The position numbers and the translations under genes are program-made. This document shows positions 17,017-24,965 of a DNA stretch of 64,000 nt, one piece after another. Position 1 is the first letter of the stretch, and each line of letters begins with the position of its first letter. A model generated the notes under the pieces. That model was given only the letters and a program-made list of their open reading frames with translations, had not been told where the DNA came from and ran no database searches. The DNA is from a virus, in IMG/VR virus record IMGVR_UViG_3300028416_000501, positions 1 through 64,000 of that record, one strand, 5' to 3'.

Positions 17017-17313
17017 ATGTGGGAAATAATTGAAAGAATGGCAACAGACCGTCTATGGGTATACACTGCTCTAGTAGGAAGTATATTCGGTGCGTTGTTT
17101 GTAGCATATTTACGTGGAACTAGAATTAGTGCATGGGCTTTCAGCAAATGGTCAGCATTGCTAAACTTCTTTGTTACACGCTATGGTTGGACATGGTTCC
17201 AACAAGATCCAAATGCTTGGAAAAAATTACACCCAGAACTTACTAAACGCATAGAAGATTTAGAAAAGCGTTTAGCCTGGATAGAAAAAACTACCACACG
17301 AAAAGTAAAATAA
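17017..17313 (+). CDS. Small membrane protein with C-terminal coiled coil
   Basis: 98 aa from the ATG at 17017; an upstream in-frame ATG lies inside the previous gene. One clear membrane helix (residues 13-33, LWVYTALVGSIFGALFVAYL), possibly a second amphipathic helix near 40-55, and a charged C-terminal helix (LTKRIEDLEKRLAWIEKT). Holin or spanin-like roles are conceivable, but no signature decides. Confidence 0.6.
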   Translation: MWEIIERMATDRLWVYTALVGSIFGALFVAYLRGTRISAWAFSKWSALLNFFVTRYGWTWFQQDPNAWKKLHPELTKRIEDLEKRLAWIEKTTTRKVK

Positions 17314-17363
17314 CAACGCTGTAAGTTGTTATATCTCAACCTATCAAAAACCTCAAAAAACAA

Positions 17364-17392
17364 TTGACTTTATCATAATTATCGTATATAAT
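17364..17392 (+). promoter_or_regulatory. Sigma70-type promoter
   Basis: TTGACT (17364-17369), 17-base spacer, TATAAT (17387-17392), 28 bases before the gene at 17420, which also has a CAGGAG ribosome site. It marks the switch from the head-type block to the DNA-metabolism block. Confidence 0.75.
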
Positions 17393-17419
17393 TATAACTA
17401 ATAAACCAGGAGAACATCT

Positions 17420-17677
17420 ATGAGCATCACATTTAATCAAGCAGATATTGAGAAACTAAAAACACTAATAAAAGAAGGTATCCAAGTAAGCCAAGAAGTG
17501 GAAACACTTAATGAAGGACTAAGAGATACTGTAAAGCATATTGCAGAAGAAATGGGTATCAAGCCTGCAATTATTAACAAAGCTATTAAGGTAGCATACA
17601 AAGGCGAACTACACAAGCATAGAGATGACTTTGATACACTTGAAACTATACTCGAAAGTGTTGGGCGTCCTGATTAA
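17420..17677 (+). CDS. dsbA: DsbA-like double-stranded DNA-binding protein
   Basis: 85 aa, close to the 89-residue T4 DsbA. An N-terminal helix is followed by LNEGLRDTVKHIAEEMGIKPA, I-N-K-A-I-K-V-A-Y and a C-terminal acidic helix, resembling the D-I-R...A-K-E-E-L-G-V-..K..N pattern of DsbA-type proteins in T4-like phages. T4 DsbA binds DNA at late-promoter regions, so this may link to the late-type boxes in this window. Assignment is by pattern and size only. Confidence 0.6.
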   Translation: MSITFNQADIEKLKTLIKEGIQVSQEVETLNEGLRDTVKHIAEEMGIKPAIINKAIKVAYKGELHKHRDDFDTLETILESVGRPD

Positions 17678-17985
17678 TGGAACAACGCAAAAAACTCAAT
17701 GACAAAATAAAAGAACTTGACAGTACTAGGGTATTTAAAAAGATAACACCCAAGGGTGATTTATCCTGGTATGTCAAGTGGGTATCAGTGATACTGATAC
17801 TAATAGCAACAACGGCTAGAGCTACAGGAACAATACCACAAGTTGACTTATGGTTTGGATTGTTTGGAACTATGGGTTGGCTATGGGTTGGTATGTTATG
17901 GCATGATAGAGCATTGGTATTTCTAAATGGTGTATTAGTTACAATCATAGTAATGGGCCTTATGAACTATTATTTTGGGGCATAG
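17677..17985 (+). CDS. Phage membrane protein, three helices
   Basis: 102 aa, sharing one base with the stop of the DsbA-like gene. A soluble N-terminus (residues 1-30) precedes three membrane helices (about 32-50, 57-76, 80-100). KWVSVILILIATTARATG and GTMGWLWVGMLWHDRAL resemble a family I recall from T4-like cyanophages and pelagiphages. The function is unknown. Confidence 0.7.
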   Translation: MEQRKKLNDKIKELDSTRVFKKITPKGDLSWYVKWVSVILILIATTARATGTIPQVDLWFGLFGTMGWLWVGMLWHDRALVFLNGVLVTIIVMGLMNYYFGA

Positions 17986-17987
17986 TT

Positions 17988-19109
17988 TTGATTGATAAGA
18001 TAAATGCAATATGGGGCATAGATAATAATACAAGTAACTTAGATAAGTTTACAGGTTACGAACATCTATACGATAAGTTTGACACTTATACAAAAGAAGT
18101 ATATTATGCAAACCCAGAACAAACCATACAAGAAGTGTATGATTTATATCGTAGTGTAAACCTTGTTCCAATTACATACTTTACAGAGCAAGGAATGATT
18201 GATGAACTCAAGCATTTCAAAAGCAGAGGCTATAATCACGTAACAGATAATGTTCAAGGACTAGGCAATAACGCAGGTTCCTCTATTGGAAGATTTTTGT
18301 TTCCTAATATGATGACTGCTGAACCAAAAGGCAGAGGCTCAAACAGTTTACGAGATAGGTTCTTAGATGAGAAAAAACTTAAAAGAGCAATACGCATTTG
18401 TTTTGAATTCAGAGACAGTAACAAACTTGTGTACCCAATGTCGTTGAGAACTGCATTAGAATTAGTTACTGGAGAGAATGTTACTAACTTTAAAGCCCAA
18501 CACGCCAGAAGTATTGTAGAACATTTGTGTCCTGTTATGTGGGGCAGAGTATATGACTACAGTATGGGTTTTGGTGGCAGACTGTTAGGAGTAAGTGCAA
18601 GTAATATGAACTACACTTATATTGGAACAGATCCTAACACAGAAACATTTGCTTATTTAGAATACTTAAATGAACTATTGGGTGGACCTGGAAAAGACAA
18701 TGAACTATATTGTAGTACAAGTCAAGATTATCAATGCGAAGATATTGATTTAGCATTTAGTAGCCCACCTTATTTTAACTTAGAAAAATACAGTGATGAA
18801 CCTACACAGTGTATGGTAGAGTTTGACAACCTTGATCAATGGTTTGAAGGATACGCAGTACCAACAATGCAAAACATATACAATGGATTAAACAGTGATG
18901 GTATCTTTGCAACAAACATTGCAGACTATAAAACATATGGACAAAAAGAACCTATCTTAGTTGTAGACCGTTGGATCGAAACTGCTGAAAAGATTGGATT
19001 CAAACATACTAACACAATTAAAATGTTACTAAGCACACGACCTGGTGTTGGTAACGATCGTAAAGAAGGTAGACAAAAGTGGGAAGGAGTATACGTTTTT
19101 GGAAAATAA
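17988..19109 (+). CDS. DNA methyltransferase-like protein (SPPY type)
   Basis: 373 aa starting at TTG (17988); no ATG lies nearby and the gap to the previous gene is only 2 bases. The N-terminal half is unassigned. In the C-terminal half, a glycine-containing SAM-binding region (GFGGRLLGVSAS...YIGTDPN) is followed by the catalytic motif SSPPYF (about residues 257-262). This indicates an amino-methyltransferase of adenine N6 or cytosine N4. Possible roles are protection of phage DNA or modification control. It overlaps the next gene. Confidence 0.75.
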   Translation: MIDKINAIWGIDNNTSNLDKFTGYEHLYDKFDTYTKEVYYANPEQTIQEVYDLYRSVNLVPITYFTEQGMIDELKHFKSRGYNHVTDNVQGLGNNAGSSIGRFLFPNMMTAEPKGRGSNSLRDRFLDEKKLKRAIRICFEFRDSNKLVYPMSLRTALELVTGENVTNFKAQHARSIVEHLCPVMWGRVYDYSMGFGGRLLGVSASNMNYTYIGTDPNTETFAYLEYLNELLGGPGKDNELYCSTSQDYQCEDIDLAFSSPPYFNLEKYSDEPTQCMVEFDNLDQWFEGYAVPTMQNIYNGLNSDGIFATNIADYKTYGQKEPILVVDRWIETAEKIGFKHTNTIKMLLSTRPGVGNDRKEGRQKWEGVYVFGK

Positions 19110-20343
19110 AGTACTAGTACAAAACAAACTGTTAAAACGTGCAACTCCTGAAAATACTTATTGCACAAGTCCATGGAACGAAATTCATATTCATGCTACA
19201 GGTAAAGTTAGAATGTGTTGCCAACATCATGGAATAGATAAAAATATCAATGATGTAACATTATCAGAAGCATTTAATAGCGACGAATATCGGACTGCAA
19301 GAAAAGAAGTTATGTCTAATATATGGCCTAAAGGATGCGGCCAATGTGTTAAAGCAGAATCACATTCCGGATTTAGTATGCGTTATATGAATACAGAATT
19401 AGTAAATGATGCTAAACGCTGGCACCAAACATTTGGTTTACCCAACACAATTCAAAAAATAGGAATAGATTTTAGTAATGCATGTAATTTAAGATGTACA
19501 ATTTGTGACCCTAACAAAAGCACAGGCTGGTACAAAGATGCCAAAATGCTACATAATGCATTAGGAGAAAAAGAATCCTGGAGAGCATATAATCATGCAT
19601 CAGACAAACCTTATGGGATATCGGTAGATTTTGTTGATAAGAATTTAACAACTTTATTAAATGCAAAACATATAGAGTGTGGCGGCGGCGAGCCTTTTTA
19701 TATGCCACAGTTTCTTTATCTAGTAGATAAGCTAATTGAACATGATTATAAAGGTCGTTTAAAAATTATAACAAACGCAACATTGCTCAAAGAAGAAATG
19801 TTAGAAAAACTAAAAAATATTAATGCTTCTTTTGTAGTAAGCATGGACGGAACAGGACATGTATATCCGTATATGAGACCAAGTACACCATTTGGGAAAT
19901 ACAGTTGGGAAGAAATTGAACAGAAATTGTTCAATATATTTGATAACTATCATTTAAATATATCTTATACTCCAAACATTCTTAATATTTATAATATACC
20001 AGATTATTTAGAATGGCTAAAACATAAACTTATACCAAGAAAAGTTAATAATGTTTATACTAAAGATAGATTTTTTAATGAATGTGTTACTTCACCAAAT
20101 TATTTGCGTATTGCAGTACACCCAGATGAAGATTACAAACATAGATTAGCAGACATGTTAGAAGCAAGAAGTGACGGGGATCACTTTAGTGATATCATAA
20201 TGCAATGTAGAAAAACAAGAACAGATAAAGAAATAGATGATTGGAAATTCTTTTGTAAGACTACTGATCTTCTTGACAAACATAGAAAAACAAGTATAAT
20301 TAAGTATGTACCCAAATTAGAGAAATATTGGATTAAAGAATGA
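19099..20343 (+). CDS. Radical SAM enzyme, N-terminal twitch type
   Basis: 414 aa. I place the start at TTG 19099: AAGGAG lies 9 bases upstream, and the longer frame from 19045 runs deep into the methylase gene. Cysteines C22, C40-C41 and C80-x2-C83 form the N-terminal auxiliary set. CNLRCTIC (C129, C133, C136) is the radical SAM site and GGGEPF the SAM motif. The C-terminus (WKFFCKTTDLLDKHR...PKLEKYW) matches the tail of the minus-strand paralogues. It overlaps the DNA polymerase gene by ATGA. Confidence 0.85.
   Translation: MENKVLVQNKLLKRATPENTYCTSPWNEIHIHATGKVRMCCQHHGIDKNINDVTLSEAFNSDEYRTARKEVMSNIWPKGCGQCVKAESHSGFSMRYMNTELVNDAKRWHQTFGLPNTIQKIGIDFSNACNLRCTICDPNKSTGWYKDAKMLHNALGEKESWRAYNHASDKPYGISVDFVDKNLTTLLNAKHIECGGGEPFYMPQFLYLVDKLIEHDYKGRLKIITNATLLKEEMLEKLKNINASFVVSMDGTGHVYPYMRPSTPFGKYSWEEIEQKLFNIFDNYHLNISYTPNILNIYNIPDYLEWLKHKLIPRKVNNVYTKDRFFNECVTSPNYLRIAVHPDEDYKHRLADMLEARSDGDHFSDIIMQCRKTRTDKEIDDWKFFCKTTDLLDKHRKTSIIKYVPKLEKYWIKE
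20273..20300 (+). promoter_or_regulatory. Sigma70-type promoter before DNA polymerase
   Basis: TTGACA (20273-20278), 16-base spacer, TATAAT (20295-20300) inside the 3' end of the radical SAM gene, 39 bases upstream of the polymerase ATG. It would allow the polymerase to be made independently of the methylase and radical SAM genes. Confidence 0.65.
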
Positions 20344-23033
20344 GCTACGTAGACGCACACCACGATAAGAACAAAGACATTGTACAAGTTGTAGAACGAA
20401 TCAACGGCAAAAGAGAATTTAAAGAAATTCCTGCCAAGTACACATTTTATTACAAAGACCCCAAAGGTAAATTTACAAGTATCTTTGGTGAGAAGCTAGA
20501 ACGCATTGTGTGTAACACAAGCAAAAAGTTTAACACTGAGAAAAAGATACATGGACACAAAGGCTTGTATGAAAGTGATGTAAATGTTATTTTTAAAACA
20601 TTCGCAGAGAATTATGATCCACAATCAGTTCCAGAGCTAAATGTTTGTTTCTTTGATATTGAGACAGACTTTAATAAAGAAGTAGGGTTTGCTCCACCTG
20701 AAGATCCTTTTAATGCTGTAACGGCAATTAGTTTACACAACAGTTGGATGAATGCAACAATTTGTCTTGCTATTGGTCCTAAAACTATGACGTTTGAAGA
20801 AGCAGAAACTGTTACTAATAAGTTTGAGAATACTATTCTGTTTAACACAGAACGAGAAATGCTTGAAGCGTTTTTAGACTTAATTGACGATGCAGATATT
20901 TTAACAGGTTGGAACAGTGAAGGCTTTGATATTCCGTATCTTGTAAACAGAGTATCTAGGGTAATGAGTAAAAGTCACACACGCAAGTTCTGTTTATGGG
21001 ATATGCTTCCCAAAGAACGAAAGTTTGAACGTTTTGGTGCAGAGCAACAAACATATGATTTACATGGTCGTGTACACATGGATTATATGCAATTGTATAG
21101 AAAGTATACATATCACGAGATGCACAGTTATTCGCTAGATGCAATTGGTGAATATGAATTAGGTGATCGCAAAGTAGATTATGAAGGCACATTAGATCAA
21201 CTATATAACAATGACTTTGAAAAGTTTATTGCTTATTCAAGACAAGATGTTGACTTGCTTGTAAACTTAGACAAGAAGCTACAGTTTATTGACTTAGCAA
21301 ATGTGTTAGCACATTCTAACACAGTGTTGCTACAAACAACAATGGGTGCGGTTGCACAAACAGACCAAGCTATTATTAACGAAGCACATACTAAAGGCTT
21401 AATTGTTCCTGACAAGCGTTACGACAGAGATTCAACACAAGCCGCAGGTGCCTATGTTGCAACACCTAAAAAAGGTATGCATAAATGGGTTGGAAGTATT
21501 GACTTGAACTCACTGTATCCTAGTATTATTCGTAGTTGTAATATGAGTACTGAAACTATCATTGGGCAGGTGCGACATTCTTACACAAAAGAAATGATTC
21601 AAAAGGCTCGTACAGTTGCTGAAGCATGGGAAGGAAAGTTTGCTTGTCATGAGTATGAACTTGTAATGGATAAGAACATTGACGAATTGCTACACTTAGA
21701 CTTTGAAGATGGAACTAGTTTTGAAGCCACTGGCGCAGAGATATATGAAATTGTGTTTAACAGTGGACAACCTTGGATTATTAGTGCTAACGGAACTATC
21801 TTTACATACGAGAAAAAAGGTATTATTCCTGGATTACTAGAGCGTTGGTATGCAGAGCGTAAAGAACTACAAGCAAAGGCTCGTGATGCTAGAGCAGAAG
21901 GCGGAGACAAGTTTGCGTTTTGGGACAAGCGACAGTTGGTTAAAAAGATTAACTTGAACAGTTTGTACGGTGCGTTACTTAATCCTGGCAGTAGATTCTT
22001 TGATAGTAGGCTAGGACAATCAACTACATTAACAGGTCGTTGTATTGCAAAACATATGGCCGCAGAACTTAATAAGATTATTGCAGGCGAATATGATCAT
22101 CAAGGTAAAGCAATTGTATACGGTGATACGGATTCTACATACTTTAGTTCATATCCTATGCTCAAAGATCAAATTAAAAACAAAGAAATTAATTGGGATG
22201 TTGATACTATCATTAGTTATTATGATGCAATTTGCGAAGAAGTAAACAAAACATTTCCTGGATTTATGAGTAGGACATTTCATACTACACTAGACTTGGG
22301 TACAATTATTGCCGCTGGTAGAGAAATGGTAGGTAGTGCAGGTTTGTTTATTACAAAAAAGCGTTATGCAATGTTAGTAATTGATAACGAAGGTAAACGA
22401 GAAGATGTAGATGGTAAAGCAGGTTATATTAAAGCAATGGGACTGGACCTAAAGCGTAGTGATACACCACCCTGGATGCAAGACTTTTTAAAAGATGTAT
22501 TACTTGAAGTACTAACAGATGCTGAAGAACAAGCTATACTTGATAAGATTATTGAATTCCGTAAAGAATACAGAGAAAAGCCTAGTTGGCAAAAAGGTTC
22601 TCCAAAGCGTGTTAACAACCTTACTGCATACAAAGGTAAAATGAAGAAGTTTGAAAGAGAACGTAAAGTAGCACACAACAATAACAAAACAACAGGCGAG
22701 CTTAAAAAGCCAGCAATGCCAGGACATGTTACTGCCGCACTTAACTGGAATAAGCTAAGAGAGATTAACAGTGATAATTATGCTAATGAAATTGTTGACG
22801 GTATGAAAACTATTGTTTGCAGACTAAAAGACAATCCACTTGGAATGACAAGTGTGGGTTATCCTACAGATGAAACAAGACTTCCACAGTGGTTTTTAGA
22901 CTTGCCGTTTGATGATGATCATATGGAATACACAGTTGTAACTAAAAAACTAGAAAATCTTTTAGGTGTGTTAAAATGGGATTTAGATAAGGCGGCAGCT
23001 AAAAGTAATTTTAACAGTTTGTTTGAGTTTTGA
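20340..23033 (+). CDS. 43: T4-like family B DNA polymerase (gp43)
   Basis: 897 aa, full length for T4 gp43-type enzymes. The proofreading exonuclease motif FDIETDF is at about residues 103-109. The polymerase motifs are DLNSLYPSI (about 388), KKINLNSLYGALLNPG (about 537) and YGDTDSTYF (about 594), whose Asp residues bind the catalytic metals. This is the replicative polymerase and works with the clamp loader encoded at 39249. A promoter lies inside the upstream gene. Confidence 0.97.
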   Translation: MSYVDAHHDKNKDIVQVVERINGKREFKEIPAKYTFYYKDPKGKFTSIFGEKLERIVCNTSKKFNTEKKIHGHKGLYESDVNVIFKTFAENYDPQSVPELNVCFFDIETDFNKEVGFAPPEDPFNAVTAISLHNSWMNATICLAIGPKTMTFEEAETVTNKFENTILFNTEREMLEAFLDLIDDADILTGWNSEGFDIPYLVNRVSRVMSKSHTRKFCLWDMLPKERKFERFGAEQQTYDLHGRVHMDYMQLYRKYTYHEMHSYSLDAIGEYELGDRKVDYEGTLDQLYNNDFEKFIAYSRQDVDLLVNLDKKLQFIDLANVLAHSNTVLLQTTMGAVAQTDQAIINEAHTKGLIVPDKRYDRDSTQAAGAYVATPKKGMHKWVGSIDLNSLYPSIIRSCNMSTETIIGQVRHSYTKEMIQKARTVAEAWEGKFACHEYELVMDKNIDELLHLDFEDGTSFEATGAEIYEIVFNSGQPWIISANGTIFTYEKKGIIPGLLERWYAERKELQAKARDARAEGGDKFAFWDKRQLVKKINLNSLYGALLNPGSRFFDSRLGQSTTLTGRCIAKHMAAELNKIIAGEYDHQGKAIVYGDTDSTYFSSYPMLKDQIKNKEINWDVDTIISYYDAICEEVNKTFPGFMSRTFHTTLDLGTIIAAGREMVGSAGLFITKKRYAMLVIDNEGKREDVDGKAGYIKAMGLDLKRSDTPPWMQDFLKDVLLEVLTDAEEQAILDKIIEFRKEYREKPSWQKGSPKRVNNLTAYKGKMKKFERERKVAHNNNKTTGELKKPAMPGHVTAALNWNKLREINSDNYANEIVDGMKTIVCRLKDNPLGMTSVGYPTDETRLPQWFLDLPFDDDHMEYTVVTKKLENLLGVLKWDLDKAAAKSNFNSLFEF

Positions 23034-23034
23034 T

Positions 23035-23289
23035 ATGGTAGCACTAGGACACGATATACAAACAAAGTTAGATAAACTAACTGAATGGAATAAGCGACAC
23101 GGTGGTCCTTATGACAGAGGTGGAGCTGACAGTTATTATGGGCGAGGTTGTAGACCTCATTATTATACAGGCGATACACACAATAGTAACAGAATTGAAG
23201 AATGTGATATGACAGATGAAGAGATTAGAGCATACAAAGCCGGTTATTTTGACAATGAAAACGACGGTGATTTCAAAGATTGGGGCTAA
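23035..23289 (+). CDS. Small conserved phage protein (AYxxGYxxNE...GDFKxW)
   Basis: 84 aa from the ATG at 23035; an in-frame TTG at 23023 is the alternative. The N-terminal half contains EWNKRHGGPYDRGGADSYYG, rich in Gly, Tyr and Arg. The C-terminal half has EEIRAYKAGYFDNENDGDFK, a motif I recall from many T4-like marine phage proteins and reminiscent of ribosome-modulation-factor-like repeats. The function is unknown. It directly follows the polymerase. Confidence 0.7.
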   Translation: MVALGHDIQTKLDKLTEWNKRHGGPYDRGGADSYYGRGCRPHYYTGDTHNSNRIEECDMTDEEIRAYKAGYFDNENDGDFKDWG

Positions 23290-23330
23290 AATAGCCTAAA
23301 AAAACCAAAATAAATTAAAATAAATTTAAG

Positions 23331-23353
23331 ACCCTTGCTACATAAGGGTTTTC
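23331..23353 (+). terminator. Rho-independent-type terminator
   Basis: Inverted repeat ACCCTT (23331-23336) / AAGGGT (23344-23349) with a 7-base loop and a short T tract. It closes the polymerase transcription unit directly upstream of the next promoter. Confidence 0.6.
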
Positions 23354-23368
23354 GTGCTGGCTAAAAGG

Positions 23369-23397
23369 TTGACAATACCAAGAACTCTTGTTATAAT
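23369..23397 (+). promoter_or_regulatory. Sigma70-type promoter with internal palindrome
   Basis: TTGACA (23369-23374), 17-base spacer, TATAAT (23392-23397). The spacer holds CAAGA-AC-TCTTG (23379-23390), a perfect inverted repeat shared with three other promoters here. It is preceded by AAAAGG. Confidence 0.8.
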
Positions 23398-23426
23398 ATA
23401 TACATATTAAACAATAAAGGAAGGAT

Positions 23427-23714
23427 ATGAAAAACTCTAAAGCATTTTTAAACAGTTTTAAAACAAAATATATGGTTACAATACGTCCTATTGATGCAGA
23501 TTGTTCACATGTTGATAATGTTTATGTAAACGCATTTGGCTTACAAGACGCTATGAACAGAGTAGATGCGGCAGTTGATCATTTAGAGTATGCAGTACAA
23601 GATATTATACCAGCAGGACATGATTTGTTTGGAATTGAAGAAAAATGCTGTGATAGAGTATCAGTAAAAGATATTGGTATTGCTAATGAGTTTTTTGGTA
23701 TTACATTTAACTAA
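23427..23714 (+). CDS. Small hypothetical protein, 95 aa
   Basis: Behind a strong promoter and an AAAGGAAGG ribosome site. It has an N-terminal basic helix, then a ferredoxin-like alternation (YMVTIRPIDADCSHVDNVYV, then a long helix from DAMNRVDAAVDHLEYAV). The fold guess is speculative and the family is not recognised. Probably early expressed. Confidence 0.65.
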   Translation: MKNSKAFLNSFKTKYMVTIRPIDADCSHVDNVYVNAFGLQDAMNRVDAAVDHLEYAVQDIIPAGHDLFGIEEKCCDRVSVKDIGIANEFFGITFN

Positions 23715-23715
23715 T

Positions 23716-23898
23716 ATGAAAAACATAATAATAGCAGTAGCGATAACATTTGCAATTATATTTGCATTCATTAGTAGTGTTGAAGCAAAGCGAGTAGGTG
23801 TACTACAAGAACAAATTGAAGCACATAAACTAGCAATGACATTTGCCAACGATGCAATACACACATTTTATAATCAAGTGAAAGTAGTAAGTAAATGA
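23716..23898 (+). CDS. Small exported or membrane-anchored protein
   Basis: 60 aa from the ATG at 23716, one base after the preceding stop. Residues 4-20 (IIIAVAITFAIIFAFIS) form a membrane helix or signal sequence, followed by SSVEAKR, which could be a signal-peptidase site. The remainder is a helix. The function is unknown. Confidence 0.6.
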   Translation: MKNIIIAVAITFAIIFAFISSVEAKRVGVLQEQIEAHKLAMTFANDAIHTFYNQVKVVSK

Positions 23899-23990
23899 TT
23901 GAATTTATCTTTGAAGTACTAGTAAAGTTTGTTAAATGGTATTTCATAATTTGGTTTATGTTTTGGGTTATTTCAAAAATAGCCGGGTAA
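23895..23990 (+). CDS. Tiny membrane protein, 31 aa
   Basis: ATGA overlap with the upstream stop. The 31-residue product is nearly all hydrophobic and aromatic (KFVKWYFIIWFMFWVISK), a single membrane helix. It is too short for family assignment. Stop-start overlap and an intact frame ending just before the next promoter support it. Confidence 0.5.
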   Translation: MIEFIFEVLVKFVKWYFIIWFMFWVISKIAG

Positions 23991-23995
23991 AAAGG

Positions 23996-24023
23996 TTGAC
24001 AACAGTATTGACTTATGTATAAT
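23996..24023 (+). promoter_or_regulatory. Sigma70-type promoter
   Basis: AAAAGG-TTGACA (23996-24001), 16-base spacer, TATAAT (24018-24023). Unlike its neighbours it lacks the CAAGA/TCTTG palindrome. An ATG at 24015 overlaps the -10 region, so the downstream gene must start at 24045. Confidence 0.75.
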
Positions 24024-24044
24024 ATTAAATATACGGAGAGTAGA

Positions 24045-24236
24045 ATGGTAACAGATACAACAAAATTAGTTGCATATATTAACTGGCTTAATGCTAAAGG
24101 GCAAGCAATGATGGAAGACGATCCTCATTTGTGGGTTGGAATGTTAACTACTGATTTAGACCATTGGGCAAGTTATGGAATTACTACTCCAGATCAACTA
24201 GGTGAATACCTAGATGCACAGTCGGGAGACTTTTAG
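24045..24236 (+). CDS. Small conserved phage protein, 63 aa
   Basis: Starts at ATG 24045, after CGGAGAG, since the upstream in-frame ATG lies in the promoter. The sequence contains KLVAYINWLNAKGQAMMEDD and HLWVGMLTTDLDHWASYGI, a compact helical protein. I recall similar small proteins in T4-like marine phages. The role is unknown; early expression is suggested by the promoter. Confidence 0.7.
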   Translation: MVTDTTKLVAYINWLNAKGQAMMEDDPHLWVGMLTTDLDHWASYGITTPDQLGEYLDAQSGDF

Positions 24237-24325
24237 ATAGAATTTTATTAACAGTAAACTTAACTGTTAAAAAGGGGAAAAAATCACTTAAATACACTAG
24301 TGGTTAAGAAATTAATTGCTCTGAT

Positions 24326-24363
24326 GTGATCGCAGAAGCAATGACGAAGAATTGGTCGGTCAC
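24326..24363 (+). ncRNA. Structured leader or small RNA candidate
   Basis: In the 153-base gap before the gene at 24390, GTGATCG (24326-24332) pairs with CGGTCAC (24357-24363; one G-U pair). An inner helix CAAT (24339-24342) / ATTG (24351-24354) caps it. An upstream AACAGT/ACTGTT hairpin also lies in the gap (from about 24250). There is no T tract after the main hairpin, so it is not a simple terminator. It may be a regulatory 5' leader. Confidence 0.35.
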
Positions 24364-24389
24364 GTAAAAATAAAATATAGGAGAAAACT

Positions 24390-24611
24390 ATGTTAGATAA
24401 AATCAAAGGTGCCGTTTCAGGTGCTATGGATATTGGCGTAATGCTAATTGGCCTTGCTATCGTTCTACAAATCGTATTCGGTGGTTCTGTTCCTTTCTTA
24501 GGTGGCGATGTAATCGGTACTGTAATCGGAATAGTTGGTCAACTAGGTGCAGCTGGTCTTACTGGTCTAATCGCTGCAGCAGTGTTGTGGAAGTTATTTG
24601 ATCGTGACTAA
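24390..24611 (+). CDS. Small two-helix membrane protein, probably highly expressed
   Basis: 73 aa with two Gly/Ala-rich membrane helices (about 13-33 and 42-68) around FGGSVPFLGGD, and a charged C-terminus KLFDRD. Codon choice differs from its neighbours: many ATC, GGT, GCT and CTA codons and few ATA codons, as expected for a strongly translated gene. A strong AGGAG site lies upstream. A holin-like or membrane-remodelling role is possible; no homologue is recognised. Confidence 0.65.
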   Translation: MLDKIKGAVSGAMDIGVMLIGLAIVLQIVFGGSVPFLGGDVIGTVIGIVGQLGAAGLTGLIAAAVLWKLFDRD

Positions 24612-24640
24612 AAGTAAAGTTTTTTCAATTTACTAACTAA

Positions 24641-24676
24641 ACCCTTGTATTACAACAGTTTTACAAGGGTTTTTTC
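24641..24676 (+). terminator. Rho-independent terminator
   Basis: Perfect 9-bp inverted repeat ACCCTTGTA (24641-24649) / TACAAGGGT (24662-24670), followed by a T tract. It ends the unit of the two-helix membrane protein and sits just before the next promoter. Confidence 0.85.
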
Positions 24677-24688
24677 TTAAATAAAAGG

Positions 24689-24717
24689 TTGACAAAAGCA
24701 AGAGTTCTTGCTATAAT
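24689..24717 (+). promoter_or_regulatory. Sigma70-type promoter with internal palindrome
   Basis: TTGACA (24689-24694), 17-base spacer, TATAAT (24712-24717). The spacer contains the perfect inverted repeat GCAAGA-GT-TCTTGC (24698-24711). Confidence 0.85.
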
Positions 24718-24751
24718 ATAACTATATTAACAATAAAACGAAAGGTACTAA

Positions 24752-24964
24752 ATGTCAAAAACAATGCAGTGGGCGTGGGATAAAGCAGAAGAAAAATTAG
24801 AAACCACAATCGACAGAGTAAGACTTGGACAGTTAACTCAAAGTCAAGCAGTAAAAGAACTTGAAGATGCACATGAGGCCTGGGAATTAATGGGCTTTGA
24901 AACTATCACAGATGTTATCGACTATATGGTTGATGAAGTAAAAGTAGAAACTACAGGAGCTTAA
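24752..24964 (+). CDS. Small helical protein, 70 aa
   Basis: Acidic, predicted all-helical protein (KTMQWAWDKAEEKLETTI, then LGQLTQSQAVKELEDAHEAW). It is the first gene after a palindrome-containing promoter and lies 1 base before the cell-wall hydrolase gene. The family is not recognised. Confidence 0.65.
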   Translation: MSKTMQWAWDKAEEKLETTIDRVRLGQLTQSQAVKELEDAHEAWELMGFETITDVIDYMVDEVKVETTGA

Positions 24965-24965
24965 T

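Noticed and set aside
24250-24268. AACAGT/ACTGTT hairpin as terminator
   Set aside because: Stem of 6 bp with an A-rich rather than T-rich 3' side; may be part of the leader structure instead.
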